A stretch of DNA of 64,000 nucleotides from positions 286,948-350,947 of the forward strand of contig JBDVJO010000004.1 in NCBI GenBank assembly GCA_039939375.1. Direction: 5' to 3'. Position numbers and translations under genes: made by a program. Source of the stretch: Paracrocinitomix sp039939375. GTDB taxonomy: Bacteria > Bacteroidota > Bacteroidia > Flavobacteriales_D > Crocinitomicaceae. The notes beneath the pieces were generated by a model. It had not been told where the DNA came from, searched no databases, and saw only the letters and a program-made list of their open reading frames with translations. Shown piece after piece: positions 51,247-60,065 of this stretch. Every line of letters starts with the position of its first letter. Position 1 is the first letter of the stretch.

Positions 51247-53028
51247 TTATATTCTACTTTGGTAGGTATACAAATCGTGATACCTTCCTTTTTTAGCAAG
51301 CAATTCATCATGTTTTCCTTGCTCTGCGATTTTCCCATCTTCTATCACTAATATTTGATCAGCTTTCTGAATAGTACTCAACCTATGTGCAATGACAAAT
51401 GTTGTTCTGTCCTGCATCAGCTCTTCTAAACTTTTTTGAATAAAAGATTCACTTTCTGTATCCAAGTTTGAAGTAGCTTCATCTAAAATTATAATTCTAG
51501 GATTCGCCAATAAGGCTCTGGCAATGGAAATTCGCTGACGTTGTCCACCAGAAAGCTTAACTCCTCTTTCTCCAATAACTGTTTCTAATCCCTCATCAAA
51601 CCTATCTGTAAACTCATTCACATATGCTCCTTTGACAGCTGCCATCAATTCTTCTTCAGTGGCATTTGGTCTTGGAAATAAAATGTTTTCTCTAATTGTT
51701 CCCTCATACAAAAAGTCATCCTGTAAAACCACACCTAAATTCTTTCTAAATGAAGATAAATTGACTTCAGACAGATCTTTATTATCCAAGGTCACTTTAC
51801 CTGTTACTGGATTCAAGAAAGTAGCGGCCAATCCTGCAATAGTAGACTTACCAGAACCTGAAGAACCCACCAATGCCGTAACACTTCCTCTTGGAGCCGT
51901 AAAAGATATATTGTGTAAAACCTCTTTATCTTCTTCATAAGCGAAGCTTACATCATGAAACTCAATGTCACCGTGAACCTTCTCAATGATTTCAGTTCGC
52001 GTTTCTGGATCATCTTCTTCTTTCATGTTCATCAGCTCTTGGGTTCTATCCAATCCTGCCATGGCCTCTGAAAGCTGTGAACCAATATTACTCATTTGAA
52101 TAATCGGCGCTACCATAAGTCCTAACATAAATGTGAAATACATCAATTCACCCGGCGTCATGTCTCCTTCTAAGACATAATGTCCACCCACTCCCATAAT
52201 TCCAGCCGAAGCCAATCCGATTAGAAAAGTAGATGAACTTGTGATCACAGCAGTTGCTGTTAAACTTTTTTTGACATTTGTAAATAAGCGATCTACCCCT
52301 TCTTGAAAAATTTTGTTTTCCTGCTCTTCTGCATTGAAGCCTTTAATTACCCTAACACCGTTTAAGGTCTCTGTTAATCTTCCGGTTACCTCTGCGTTTA
52401 TTTTACCTCTTTTCCTGAATATCGGGCGGATATAACCAAATGCTTTCATCATTATCACTGCAAATACAGCAACTGGCACTAGCACAACTAAAGTCAAAAA
52501 GGCATTTAATTGTAATAAAAGTACCAACGATATGATTGCAGTTAAAGACCCCCCTATTAATTGTACTAAACCTGTTCCAACAATATTTCTTACGCCTTCA
52601 ACATCTGTCATCACTCTTGAAACCAATGCACCTGACTTTTGATTATCAAAAAAGTTAATTGGTAATTTCATCAACTTCTTTTGGACGTTTGCTCTTAAAA
52701 TTGAAATTAAACGCTGTGCCTCTACACTTAAGAGTCGCGTTAAAGCAAATGAAGTTAAGGCTTGAATCAACAAAGCTCCGGCCAAAATTGTCACCAAAGT
52801 CATTAACAATGGAAAGTCTTGGTTTGGAAAAACATCATCCAGTAAAGATTGTGTCACAAAAGGCAAGGCTAATCCTGCCACACTTTTTATAATAATCAAT
52901 ACCAAACCTATTGCAACGATCCCTTTACGGGGAAGAATGAACTCTTTTACAGCCCATCCAAAAGATACTTTTTTATCACTCATGATGTCTTGTTGTCGAA
53001 TATCGAGCCAAAATATTTTATCTGTCAT
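51247..53028 (-). CDS. ABC exporter, ATPase-permease half transporter (MsbA-like)
   Basis: 593 residues (578 if started at 52983, where MSDKKVSFGWAVKEF begins a typical N-terminus). Six TM segments (about 30-320), then an ABC domain: Walker A GSSGSGKSTIAG (about 387-398), the Q-loop, signature LSGGQRQRIS, Walker B IIILDEATSNLD and the H-loop AHRLST. Acts as a homodimer exporting lipids, lipid A-like molecules, peptides or drugs; substrate not predictable. It is divergent from the CHU_C protein gene at 53098. Confidence 0.92.
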   Translation of the reverse strand: MTDKIFWLDIRQQDIMSDKKVSFGWAVKEFILPRKGIVAIGLVLIIIKSVAGLALPFVTQSLLDDVFPNQDFPLLMTLVTILAGALLIQALTSFALTRLLSVEAQRLISILRANVQKKLMKLPINFFDNQKSGALVSRVMTDVEGVRNIVGTGLVQLIGGSLTAIISLVLLLQLNAFLTLVVLVPVAVFAVIMMKAFGYIRPIFRKRGKINAEVTGRLTETLNGVRVIKGFNAEEQENKIFQEGVDRLFTNVKKSLTATAVITSSSTFLIGLASAGIMGVGGHYVLEGDMTPGELMYFTFMLGLMVAPIIQMSNIGSQLSEAMAGLDRTQELMNMKEEDDPETRTEIIEKVHGDIEFHDVSFAYEEDKEVLHNISFTAPRGSVTALVGSSGSGKSTIAGLAATFLNPVTGKVTLDNKDLSEVNLSSFRKNLGVVLQDDFLYEGTIRENILFPRPNATEEELMAAVKGAYVNEFTDRFDEGLETVIGERGVKLSGGQRQRISIARALLANPRIIILDEATSNLDTESESFIQKSLEELMQDRTTFVIAHRLSTIQKADQILVIEDGKIAEQGKHDELLAKKGRYHDLYTYQSRI

Positions 53029-53097
53029 TTAGGCAGATTATTAACTCATATGTAACATTTGACGATCTTCTTTTGTTCTACTTTCAAACCCACTCTT

Positions 53098-53664
53098 ATG
53101 AAACAACTTATACTTCTACTCATCTTTTTGAACACCCTTTTCATTGGTTTTAATCAGATTCCACACGTGCAGGGTGAAAGACAATTTTGCCAAGGAGAAC
53201 CAATAGAATTAAGGGCCTACGGCGATACAGCCTATGCTTGGGCGAACGCTAACGACCCCGACTCAATAATTTCAACCAACAGCCATTTAATTGATGCGCC
53301 AACTCAAACTCCTACTTATTACCTATATACCGATAATGATACTTTACTCATTGAGTTTTTTGATGGCCAAGCCAGTTGCTATTGCAATTATTTTTTACCT
53401 AACTTTTTCTCGCCTGATGGAGACGATTTCAACGACAAATTTGACCCTGTCGTGAATTGTGAACATTTTGCTGAACGCCTCACCATTTATAGTCGCGAAC
53501 AACTCATTGTATTTGATGAAACGGATTATCATGTAGTCTGGGATGGGCGCAATCAAGCTACTGGAGAACACATGGCGAACGGAATTTATCCCTACATATT
53601 TTCTTTTATTACAGATCGAGGTGACAAAGTCACTCTTCAAGGATTTGTGCTTTTAGGACGTTGA
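53098..53664 (+). CDS. Small T9SS substrate with gliding-motility-type C-terminal domain
   Basis: 188 residues from the ATG at 53098, which begins a signal peptide (MKQLILLLIFLNTLFIGFNQ). A short Ig-like region (about 25-85; VQGERQFCQGEPIELRAYGD) precedes the CHU_C domain (about 95-188; NYFLPNFFSPDGDDFNDKF, VVWDGRNQATGE). It is unusually short for such cargo: almost only signal peptide, one domain and sorting domain. Confidence 0.8.
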   Translation: MKQLILLLIFLNTLFIGFNQIPHVQGERQFCQGEPIELRAYGDTAYAWANANDPDSIISTNSHLIDAPTQTPTYYLYTDNDTLLIEFFDGQASCYCNYFLPNFFSPDGDDFNDKFDPVVNCEHFAERLTIYSREQLIVFDETDYHVVWDGRNQATGEHMANGIYPYIFSFITDRGDKVTLQGFVLLGR

Positions 53665-53697
53665 TAAATTAAAATTAGATGTTTAAACATTTATTTA

Positions 53698-53705
53698 TAT
53701 CTTTG
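53698..53705 (+). promoter_or_regulatory. -7 promoter element (TATCTTTG) of the yceI-like gene
   Basis: Exact TAnnTTTG, 34 nt before the ATG at 53740. Confidence 0.45.
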
Positions 53706-53739
53706 GTACAATAATTGAAACGCAAATAAAAAATTAGAT

Positions 53740-54255
53740 ATGAAAAAAATAATGATAATGGCCTTGATGATGTTACCAATTGTGGGTATATCTCAATCAC
53801 TTACTGTAAAGGCTAAGAAAGTTAAAATAAGTTTTCTAGCAGCTATGCAAAAAACTGAAGGAACAATTGGCGGATTAGAAGCGACTATTAATTTTAATCC
53901 AGATGATTTAGCAGCTTCAACTATTTCAGGTAGTGTAGATGTGAGCACCTTGAGCACTGAAAACGAAAAAAGAGATGACCATTTAAAATCTAAAGATTTT
54001 TTTGAAATGGAAACCTATCCAAAAATGACCTTCTCTTCTAAATCTATCAAAGCAGAAGGCGACACTTACGTGATGACCGGAATCATGAAAATTAAAGGTG
54101 ACGAACATGAAGAAAAAATTACGTTCTCGTACAAAGACAAAATGTTTGTAGGTGAATGCACAATCTTTTTAGAGAATTACAATGTTGGTAAATTTTCTAA
54201 AAATAAAGGAGAAAAAGGAAGCGTTAAAATTTCCTTTGCTATTCCAGTAGAATAG
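53740..54255 (+). CDS. YceI-family periplasmic lipid-binding protein
   Basis: 171 residues with a signal peptide (about 1-19). The lipocalin-like YceI barrel shows the characteristic pattern IGGLEATINFNPDDLAASTI, then DDHLKSKDFFEMETYPKMTF and a final strand. Family members bind polyisoprenoids or quinone-like lipids in the periplasm. Its mature N-terminus begins directly with the first barrel strand (TVKAKKVKISF). It has its own promoter and a strong terminator. Confidence 0.9.
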   Translation: MKKIMIMALMMLPIVGISQSLTVKAKKVKISFLAAMQKTEGTIGGLEATINFNPDDLAASTISGSVDVSTLSTENEKRDDHLKSKDFFEMETYPKMTFSSKSIKAEGDTYVMTGIMKIKGDEHEEKITFSYKDKMFVGECTIFLENYNVGKFSKNKGEKGSVKISFAIPVE

Positions 54256-54278
54256 CCATTAATTAACAATTGATTTAA

Positions 54279-54310
54279 AGTCCTCTTAGCCTTGCTGAGA
54301 GGGCTTTTTT
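54279..54310 (+). terminator. Intrinsic terminator of the yceI-like gene
   Basis: 12-bp stem (54279-54290 with 54294-54305, two G-T pairs), loop CTT, then T6. Its core is nearly identical to the terminator at 31907. Confidence 0.9.
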
Positions 54311-54324
54311 ATTTATATTGCTTC

Positions 54325-54759
54325 ATGATTAATCCAGAATTGAGTACAAAAATCACGGATAGTTTTGAACGGCAAAAATTCATGAATTATCTGGGTGCAA
54401 CTGTTGTAGCAGTAGATAATGGCCTTTGTGAAATTCACCTTGATTATAATGAAAACTTGACACAACAACATGGCTTCTTTCATGCGGGGGTGATAGCTAC
54501 CTTAGCGGATAATGCTGCTGGGTATGCAGCTTTCTCAACCATGGATATGTCCTCATCCATATTAACGGTAGAATTCAAATTAAACTTGTTATCACCTGGA
54601 GATGGCGAAAAACTGATTGCTAAATCAACCGTGCTCAAAGCCGGAAGAACTTTAACGATTTGCGAAGCAAAAGTTTACATCATTAAAAACGGAAGTGAAA
54701 AGCTTTGTGCTGCGGCCCAATCTACACTTATTCAATTACCAAATAAAGCAGACCAATGA
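54325..54759 (+). CDS. PaaI-family hotdog thioesterase
   Basis: 144 residues from the ATG at 54325; an upstream in-frame start would lie in the terminator. Hotdog motif QQHGFFHAGVIATLADNAAG with the catalytic Asp/Asn region of PaaI enzymes, then EFKLNLLSPGDGEKLIAKS. Hydrolyses aryl- or acyl-CoA thioesters; substrate unknown. It overlaps the following GNAT gene (ATGA). Confidence 0.88.
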   Translation: MINPELSTKITDSFERQKFMNYLGATVVAVDNGLCEIHLDYNENLTQQHGFFHAGVIATLADNAAGYAAFSTMDMSSSILTVEFKLNLLSPGDGEKLIAKSTVLKAGRTLTICEAKVYIIKNGSEKLCAAAQSTLIQLPNKADQ

Positions 54760-55271
54760 TGCGGATTATAGAAACTGAAAGACTGATTTTAAGAAAATTC
54801 ACACTTGCTGATGCTGCAGCTGCCTTTGAGATAAATTCAGATCCTGAAGTATTGAAATACATACCTTCTGAACCATGCAAAAGCATTGAAGAAACAAGAG
54901 AATTGATTGAAAGAACTACACTAAAAGATTATGAAATCCATGGATATGGAAGACACGCTATTGAGTTAAAATCTTCTGGAAAATTAATTGGATTTACGGG
55001 ACTTAAATTAGAACAGGATATAGATGGAGTTGATTTAGGATACCGTTTAAACCGCAACTATTGGGGAAATGGTTATGGTTATGAAGCTGCCGCTCCGTTT
55101 ATAGATGTTGCCTTTGAAGAAATGAAACTGCCTATTCTTTACGGATCCGCAATGAAAGAAAATCAAGCTTCAATAAAAATCTTACAAAAACTAGGCATGA
55201 CCTATAGAAGACAAGAGTTGTTCATGGGTGAGACTTTTGACGTACTGGCAATAGACAACCCTAATATTTAA
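54756..55271 (+). CDS. GNAT family N-acetyltransferase (RimJ/RimL-like)
   Basis: 171 residues. Begins with the family-typical IIETERLILRKFTLADA; acetyl-CoA loop around YRLNRNYWGNGYGYEAA (R-x-x-G-x-G/A-like), then YGSAMKENQASIKILQKLGM. These enzymes acetylate protein N-termini, amino acids or antibiotics; target unknown. Two adjacent ATGs (54756 and 54759) both work; the first overlaps the thioesterase stop. Confidence 0.9.
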   Translation: MMRIIETERLILRKFTLADAAAAFEINSDPEVLKYIPSEPCKSIEETRELIERTTLKDYEIHGYGRHAIELKSSGKLIGFTGLKLEQDIDGVDLGYRLNRNYWGNGYGYEAAAPFIDVAFEEMKLPILYGSAMKENQASIKILQKLGMTYRRQELFMGETFDVLAIDNPNI

Positions 55272-55303
55272 TCGGTTTAGTATCTTTACACCAAATTAAT
55301 AAG

Positions 55304-56416
55304 ATGCATAGGTTTTTGCCCATAATCTGTTCTTGTCTCCTTATGATTGGTTGTTCTCAGAAAGAATCAAACCCTATTGAGATTGATGTAACAGACCAAA
55401 TTGTTGCACCAAATCAATATGTCGTCAACTATGCGAATAAACCATTAAAAATTGACGGTCTTTCTGATAGTGCTTGGAATCAAACAGCATTTACCAATTC
55501 GTTTATCGATATCACCGGAGAAACAACTCCATACTTTGATACCAGAGCCAAAATGTTGTGGGACAGTTCCTATTTTTATGTTTATGCTGAATTACAAGAA
55601 GAGCATATTTGGGGTGATCTGAAACAAAAGGATACCGTCATTTTTTACAACAATGATTTTGAAGTTTTCATTGACCCATCAAATGACACGCGTAACTATG
55701 CTGAAATAGAAGTAAATGCACTTAATACGGTTTGGGATCTCAATCTTGACAAACCTTACAGAGTTGGTGGCAAAGCCAAAAACAACTACGATATGCAGGG
55801 GCTTAAAACGGCCGTTCATCATTTCGGAACCTGTAATAATTCTGCAGATATTGATAGTATGTGGACGATTGAAATGGCGATTCCAATGACAGCATTAATT
55901 GAACTTAAGAATAAACCTAGGTACCTCCCCCAACAAGGAGAATTTTGGCGACTTAATTTCTCTCGCGTACAATGGCAGCATGATTTAATTGCCGGTAAGT
56001 ACAATAGGAAAATGACCAAGCATGGTAATTTGACCGGAGAAAACAACTGGGTATGGTCAAACCAGAAAGTGGTGAATATGCACGAACCTGAAAAATGGGG
56101 ATTTATCTTTTTTAATGCACCTAATTCAACTGAAACTGAATTTCAAGTGGATTATAATATCAAATTAGAACAAGCAGTTTATGCCGTTTTTAGAGAAATA
56201 AAATGGGGAGACTTCACCTATCTCTTAACAGAAAAAGCTGGAACAAATATTCAACTAACCGTTACTTACGCAGCAAGTGAAAGAGCTAACGGATTTTTTG
56301 TGAAAACGAATAAAGGTTTTGAAATTGGACTGGAATGTTCCCAAGAAAATAACTGGTATTGCATAAATGAAGAAGGTAATTTCTTTAAAAATCAAACTTT
56401 TTCAGATGAAGATTAA
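55304..56416 (+). CDS. CBM9-type carbohydrate-binding lipoprotein
   Basis: 370 residues. Lipobox LMIGC (Cys 17). The CBM9-like fold covers about 40-275: KPLKIDGLSDSAWNQTAFT, then AKMLWDSSYFYVYAELQE, NNDFEVFIDPSNDTRNYAEI and NFSRVQWQHD. In Bacteroidota such modules bind the ends of sugars. It overlaps the next gene by 11 nt, a GHL10-type glycosidase-like lipoprotein, so the two form a small glycan-acting unit. Confidence 0.82.
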   Translation: MHRFLPIICSCLLMIGCSQKESNPIEIDVTDQIVAPNQYVVNYANKPLKIDGLSDSAWNQTAFTNSFIDITGETTPYFDTRAKMLWDSSYFYVYAELQEEHIWGDLKQKDTVIFYNNDFEVFIDPSNDTRNYAEIEVNALNTVWDLNLDKPYRVGGKAKNNYDMQGLKTAVHHFGTCNNSADIDSMWTIEMAIPMTALIELKNKPRYLPQQGEFWRLNFSRVQWQHDLIAGKYNRKMTKHGNLTGENNWVWSNQKVVNMHEPEKWGFIFFNAPNSTETEFQVDYNIKLEQAVYAVFREIKWGDFTYLLTEKAGTNIQLTVTYAASERANGFFVKTNKGFEIGLECSQENNWYCINEEGNFFKNQTFSDED

Positions 56417-57518
56417 ATCCTTATATTTTATTCTGTTACTCGTAATATGTGCTTGTTCACCCACTGATAAATCGGAAAAGAACCAGAATGAAATCACACA
56501 AGAAATAAATTCTGAAAATGAAGTTATCTTTTCAACGTGGACACATGCCATAGAGCCCTTTGAAGAATCTGTATGGGAAGAAAAACTAGAGAATTATAAA
56601 GCCATAGGAATTTCGGAAGTGCTTTGCAACGGAAGTCCTGAATTCTTACAAGAATTAGTTGACTTGGCAGCAACGAAGGATATGAAAATTCATGCATGGA
56701 TGTGGACCCTAAATCGCCCCAATGATTCAACTTGTATGCAACATCCAGAATGGTATTCGGTAAACAGAAACGGTGACAATTCTTTGGACTACAGAGCTTA
56801 TGTGGATTACTATCAGTGGCTTTCTCCTTTTCATCCAGAAGCAAGAGAATACGTCAAAAATAATGTCAAGAAATTAACTGAGGTAAAAGGGTTAGCCTCT
56901 ATCCATTTGGACTATGTGAGATACGTGGATGTCATTCTCGGTGCAGATTTACAACCCAAGTATAATTTAGTTCAGGACACTGAAATGCCAGAATTTGATT
57001 ACGGTTACCATCCTATTGCGATCAAAGAGTTTAAATCAATTTTTGGCTACAGTCCATTAGATTTAGAGCATCCAGAATTAAGTGCAGAATGGAGACAGTT
57101 CAGATTAAATTCCGTCACCACTTTAGTTAATGAATGTATTGAAATAGCTCATAGCGCTGACCACAAAATGACAGCAGCTGTATTTCCTTTTCCAGAAATG
57201 TCCAGACACATGGTAAGGCAGGCATGGGATGATTGGAATTTGGATGCGGCCTATCCTATGCTTTACCAAAACTTTTATAGAGAATCTATTAATTGGATTG
57301 GATTTGCAACTGAAACAGATGTAAACAAAGTAGACTTCCCCATAAACGCAGGTCTTTATATGCCTGGGTTAAACCATCCCGATTCCTTGGATAAAGCAAT
57401 CATTCAAGCTACCGAAAATGGTGCAACCGGAATCGCTATCTTTACAGCTGATAATTTATCAGACGAACAAAAAGAAGTCATTAAGAGATCACAAGAAGAA
57501 TTAAATGGTGGATTTTAA
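56406..57518 (+). CDS. GHL10-like putative glycoside hydrolase lipoprotein
   Basis: 370 residues from the ATG at 56406. Lipobox CAC after a short hydrophobic stretch (Cys about 17). TIM-barrel pattern of the glycosyl-hydrolase-like 10 family: FSTWTHAIEPFEESVWEEKL, DMKIHAWMWTLNRPNDST, GLASIHLDYVRYVD (strand with the catalytic-type Asp), AAVFPFPEMSRHMVRQAWDD, and NAGLYMPGLNHPDS. Family activity is mostly uncharacterised. Paired with the CBM9 lipoprotein. Confidence 0.8.
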   Translation: MKIKSLYFILLLVICACSPTDKSEKNQNEITQEINSENEVIFSTWTHAIEPFEESVWEEKLENYKAIGISEVLCNGSPEFLQELVDLAATKDMKIHAWMWTLNRPNDSTCMQHPEWYSVNRNGDNSLDYRAYVDYYQWLSPFHPEAREYVKNNVKKLTEVKGLASIHLDYVRYVDVILGADLQPKYNLVQDTEMPEFDYGYHPIAIKEFKSIFGYSPLDLEHPELSAEWRQFRLNSVTTLVNECIEIAHSADHKMTAAVFPFPEMSRHMVRQAWDDWNLDAAYPMLYQNFYRESINWIGFATETDVNKVDFPINAGLYMPGLNHPDSLDKAIIQATENGATGIAIFTADNLSDEQKEVIKRSQEELNGGF

Positions 57519-57666
57519 ATCAATACTTTTAATACAATCAGCCCCTGCGAATAGTGGTGGAGACCTGCCTCAGGAAACTGGAGACGACTATACGGCACTC
57601 ATCTTCTATGCAGTTGGTGCAGTGGCTGCTTTTTATTTCTATGTAAAACTTAAAAAGAAGCGTTGA
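57505..57666 (+). CDS. 53-residue single-pass membrane protein
   Basis: The ATG overlaps the end of the GHL10-like gene by 14 nt. The sequence has a weakly hydrophobic start, an acidic Gly-rich middle (SGGDLPQETGDDYT), a membrane segment (ALIFYAVGAVAAFYFYVKL, about 31-49) and a basic end KLKKKR. Tail-anchored topology is likely. No family recognised. Confidence 0.6.
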   Translation: MVDFKSILLIQSAPANSGGDLPQETGDDYTALIFYAVGAVAAFYFYVKLKKKR

Positions 57667-57717
57667 TTTTTGGTTTGATATTTGTTAATTTTAATGTGAA
57701 ATTAAATACTTACAAAT

Positions 57718-58182
57718 ATGAAAAAGATCATTTTAGCGTCAACTCTTCTGCTTTCTGGCCTTATTTCATTTTCACAAGGTACCAGAACAGAGAAAAAAAC
57801 CATCACTGAAAATGGTGTTACAAAATCATGGACAATCACAAAACAATTTGATGCCCAAGGCAATCTGATTGATTATGATTCCACTTATACCGAAAATGTT
57901 GCTCCGCAGCAATTCGACAATAACTACAAAGACTGGCCGCTAGAAAACCAAGATTTATTTGCCAACCCTCATGTCAACCTGGCGGATATGGATAGCATTT
58001 TTAGTCAAATGCAGTTGAACATGTCTCAATTTATGGATCAAATGAATATCATGATGGAAAACATGCAGTCAGATTCGCTATTTCAACAATTTCAGTTCAG
58101 CCCAGGTTTTGAATTTCCTGAACAAGAACAATTTCTATTCCCTGAAGGTCAAAACGGAAACTCTAAAGGAACTCGGATATAA
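57718..58182 (+). CDS. Secreted Met/Gln-rich protein of unknown function
   Basis: 154 residues with a signal peptide (about 1-19). The start of the mature protein is charged (RTEKKTITENGVTKSWTITK), and the second half is a Met/Gln/Phe-rich stretch (DSIFSQMQLNMSQFMDQMNI, MMENMQSDSLFQQFQFSP). No domain known. Its own transcription unit or coupled to the S51 gene 23 nt downstream. Confidence 0.6.
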   Translation: MKKIILASTLLLSGLISFSQGTRTEKKTITENGVTKSWTITKQFDAQGNLIDYDSTYTENVAPQQFDNNYKDWPLENQDLFANPHVNLADMDSIFSQMQLNMSQFMDQMNIMMENMQSDSLFQQFQFSPGFEFPEQEQFLFPEGQNGNSKGTRI

Positions 58183-58205
58183 GGCTTTTTTCGTAGTTTT
58201 AATAC

Positions 58206-59498
58206 ATGAAAATTTTAGCAAGCCTTGTCCTTTTAACTACCGTTAGCTGTTATGGACAAACTTATACCTCTTATTTTACAGGAAATACAACTGATCTTGA
58301 CACCAACGGTCAAGGGGGTATTTGCATGATGGGTGGAGCATCCGAACAAGATGACGCAATGATTTGGTTCTTAGAACGAGCTAATGGCGGAGACGTATTA
58401 GTACTGAGAGCAAGTGGATCTGACGGTTACAATGATTATATGTTCACAGATCTTGGCGTTACGCTAAACTCTGTTGAAACCATAGTTTGTAATTCAGCAG
58501 CCGCCTCTGATGAAGCTTATGTTCAACAAGCTGTTCAAGAAGCTGAAGCCATTTGGTTTGCAGGTGGTGACCAATGGGACTATATCTCTTATTGGAGAGA
58601 AACTGCGATCGACACCTTGATTAACGAAAACCTAGCGAACGGTGGATTAGTAATTGGCGGAACTTCTGCAGGCATGGCCATTCAAGGTGGTTACTATTTT
58701 TCGGCAGAAAACGGAACGGTAACTTCGGCACAAGCCTTATCTAATCCCTACCAAAACAATATTACGGTTGACAATACACCTTTTTTGAATAATCCAATTC
58801 TAGCGGATGTAATCACGGACACTCATTACGACAATCCAGACAGAAAAGGCAGACACGTAACATTCATGGCAAGAATGATAGAAAGTAGCCCTTTTTTCGC
58901 AAAAGGTATTGCCTGCAATGAATATGTCGCAGTTTGTATTGATGAAAATGGAATTGCTAAGGTCTACGGAGAATACCCTGCATATGAAGAATATTGTTAC
59001 TTCATTCAGGTAAACTGTGATAATGCAGATACTGGTCTTGAACCTGAAACTATGCAAGCAGCTACCAACTTAGAATGGAACCGACAAGAATCAGCGTTAA
59101 TTGTTTATAAAGTGCCTGGAACACTCACAGCAAACAATTCCTTCGACTTAAACGACTGGAAAACTGGTAATGGTGGTGAATGGCAACGCTGGTGGGTTGA
59201 AGATGGCGTTTTAATGGAAGATACAGGTGTAGCACCAGATTGTTCTGCAAGCCTATCAGAAAACAGTTTTGTACTAACCGCTTTTCCAAATCCAACAAGT
59301 AGATATTTGAACATAAATTCCTCAGAACTTTTGACTGAATACATGATTTATGACCTTTCTGGTAAAATTATCTTGACGGATGAAATTTATCTAAACAACC
59401 TTCATATCGACTTAAATACGGTTGAACCAGGTCAATACATTTTAGAAGTAGAAAACGAATCTCAAGAAAAGAGCAGACTTCGTTTTAATAAGTTGTAA
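58206..59498 (+). CDS. T9SS-exported S51 (cyanophycinase-like) peptidase
   Basis: 430 residues. Signal peptide (about 1-18); S51 domain (about 30-290) with GGICMMGGASEQDDAMIWFL, WFAGGDQWDYISYW and the nucleophile elbow GGTSAGMAIQGG (Ser in GTSAG); and a C-terminal Por-type T9SS domain (about 355-430; FPNPTSRYLNINSS, IYDLSGKII). Cyanophycinases cleave cyanophycin to dipeptides; dipeptidase E relatives cleave Asp-X. The export route implies an extracellular peptide substrate rather than an internal storage granule. Confidence 0.85.
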   Translation: MKILASLVLLTTVSCYGQTYTSYFTGNTTDLDTNGQGGICMMGGASEQDDAMIWFLERANGGDVLVLRASGSDGYNDYMFTDLGVTLNSVETIVCNSAAASDEAYVQQAVQEAEAIWFAGGDQWDYISYWRETAIDTLINENLANGGLVIGGTSAGMAIQGGYYFSAENGTVTSAQALSNPYQNNITVDNTPFLNNPILADVITDTHYDNPDRKGRHVTFMARMIESSPFFAKGIACNEYVAVCIDENGIAKVYGEYPAYEEYCYFIQVNCDNADTGLEPETMQAATNLEWNRQESALIVYKVPGTLTANNSFDLNDWKTGNGGEWQRWWVEDGVLMEDTGVAPDCSASLSENSFVLTAFPNPTSRYLNINSSELLTEYMIYDLSGKIILTDEIYLNNLHIDLNTVEPGQYILEVENESQEKSRLRFNKL

Positions 59499-59583
59499 TT
59501 CACTTGCATCATTCTAATTAATTTAGTAAATTACTATTAATGATAGACGGACTAGATTCATTGATCATCTAAAGTAATAAATA

Positions 59584-59856
59584 ATGGGAGCAGCAGGACA
59601 CATATGGGCAATGCAACAGCGATTAAAGGCCAATCGAAATGCACTTCGAAGCAGAAGAAATAAAACCAAGAATAATGTTGCTGAATTCCCTGAGCGAAAG
59701 GCATTAAGAATTAAAAAAATTGACGACTATCAGCTTGAAAAAGTGAAGAGGAAAATTCAAGAAAAATTAAAGAAAAGACGTTCAAATCAACGGACTGTTT
59801 TTTTTATAATAATCACATTCATTTTGTGTTTTTTCATCATGATTGGAATGCAATAA
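59584..59856 (+). CDS. Small basic protein with C-terminal membrane anchor
   Basis: 90 residues. The N-terminus GAAGHIWAMQQRLKANRNAL followed by Arg/Lys-rich helix (RRNKTKNNV, KVKRKIQEKLKKRR) and a C-terminal membrane segment (TVFFIIITFILCFFIMIGM, about 71-89). The G-A-x-G-H-I start is shared by a small conserved Bacteroidota family that databases sometimes mislabel as riboflavin synthase subunit beta. Function unknown; cytoplasmic basic face could contact RNA, DNA or lipid (inference). Confidence 0.7.
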   Translation: MGAAGHIWAMQQRLKANRNALRSRRNKTKNNVAEFPERKALRIKKIDDYQLEKVKRKIQEKLKKRRSNQRTVFFIIITFILCFFIMIGMQ

Positions 59857-59865
59857 TTTGAACCA

Positions 59866-59988
59866 ATATAGCATTCCTAAAACAAGCGATTTTTAGCTTT
59901 TTTAATCAAAATCAATACGCTTTTGTTTATTATTTAACGTTGTTTATTTAAATCTCAACGTTTTAGCAACGCAATGCTATATTTTTTC
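59866..59988 (+). other. Candidate structured element with a possible three-way junction
   Basis: A perfect 10-bp inverted repeat (59866-59875 with 59973-59982) encloses two further stems: 59880-59888 with 59918-59928 (9 bp, 2-nt bulge) and 59936-59942 with 59956-59962 (AACGTTG/CAACGTT). The closing arm is followed by a T-run. It could be a 3' end, a leader element of the giant gene at 60066, or a small RNA. No reading frame is present. Confidence 0.3.
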
Positions 59989-60065
59989 GTACTTTAAATG
60001 TTGATTAACCATTGTTATCCAAAAGACCCTTTTTTGGCTGACTTTGAAAGAACCTAAACCTACGA

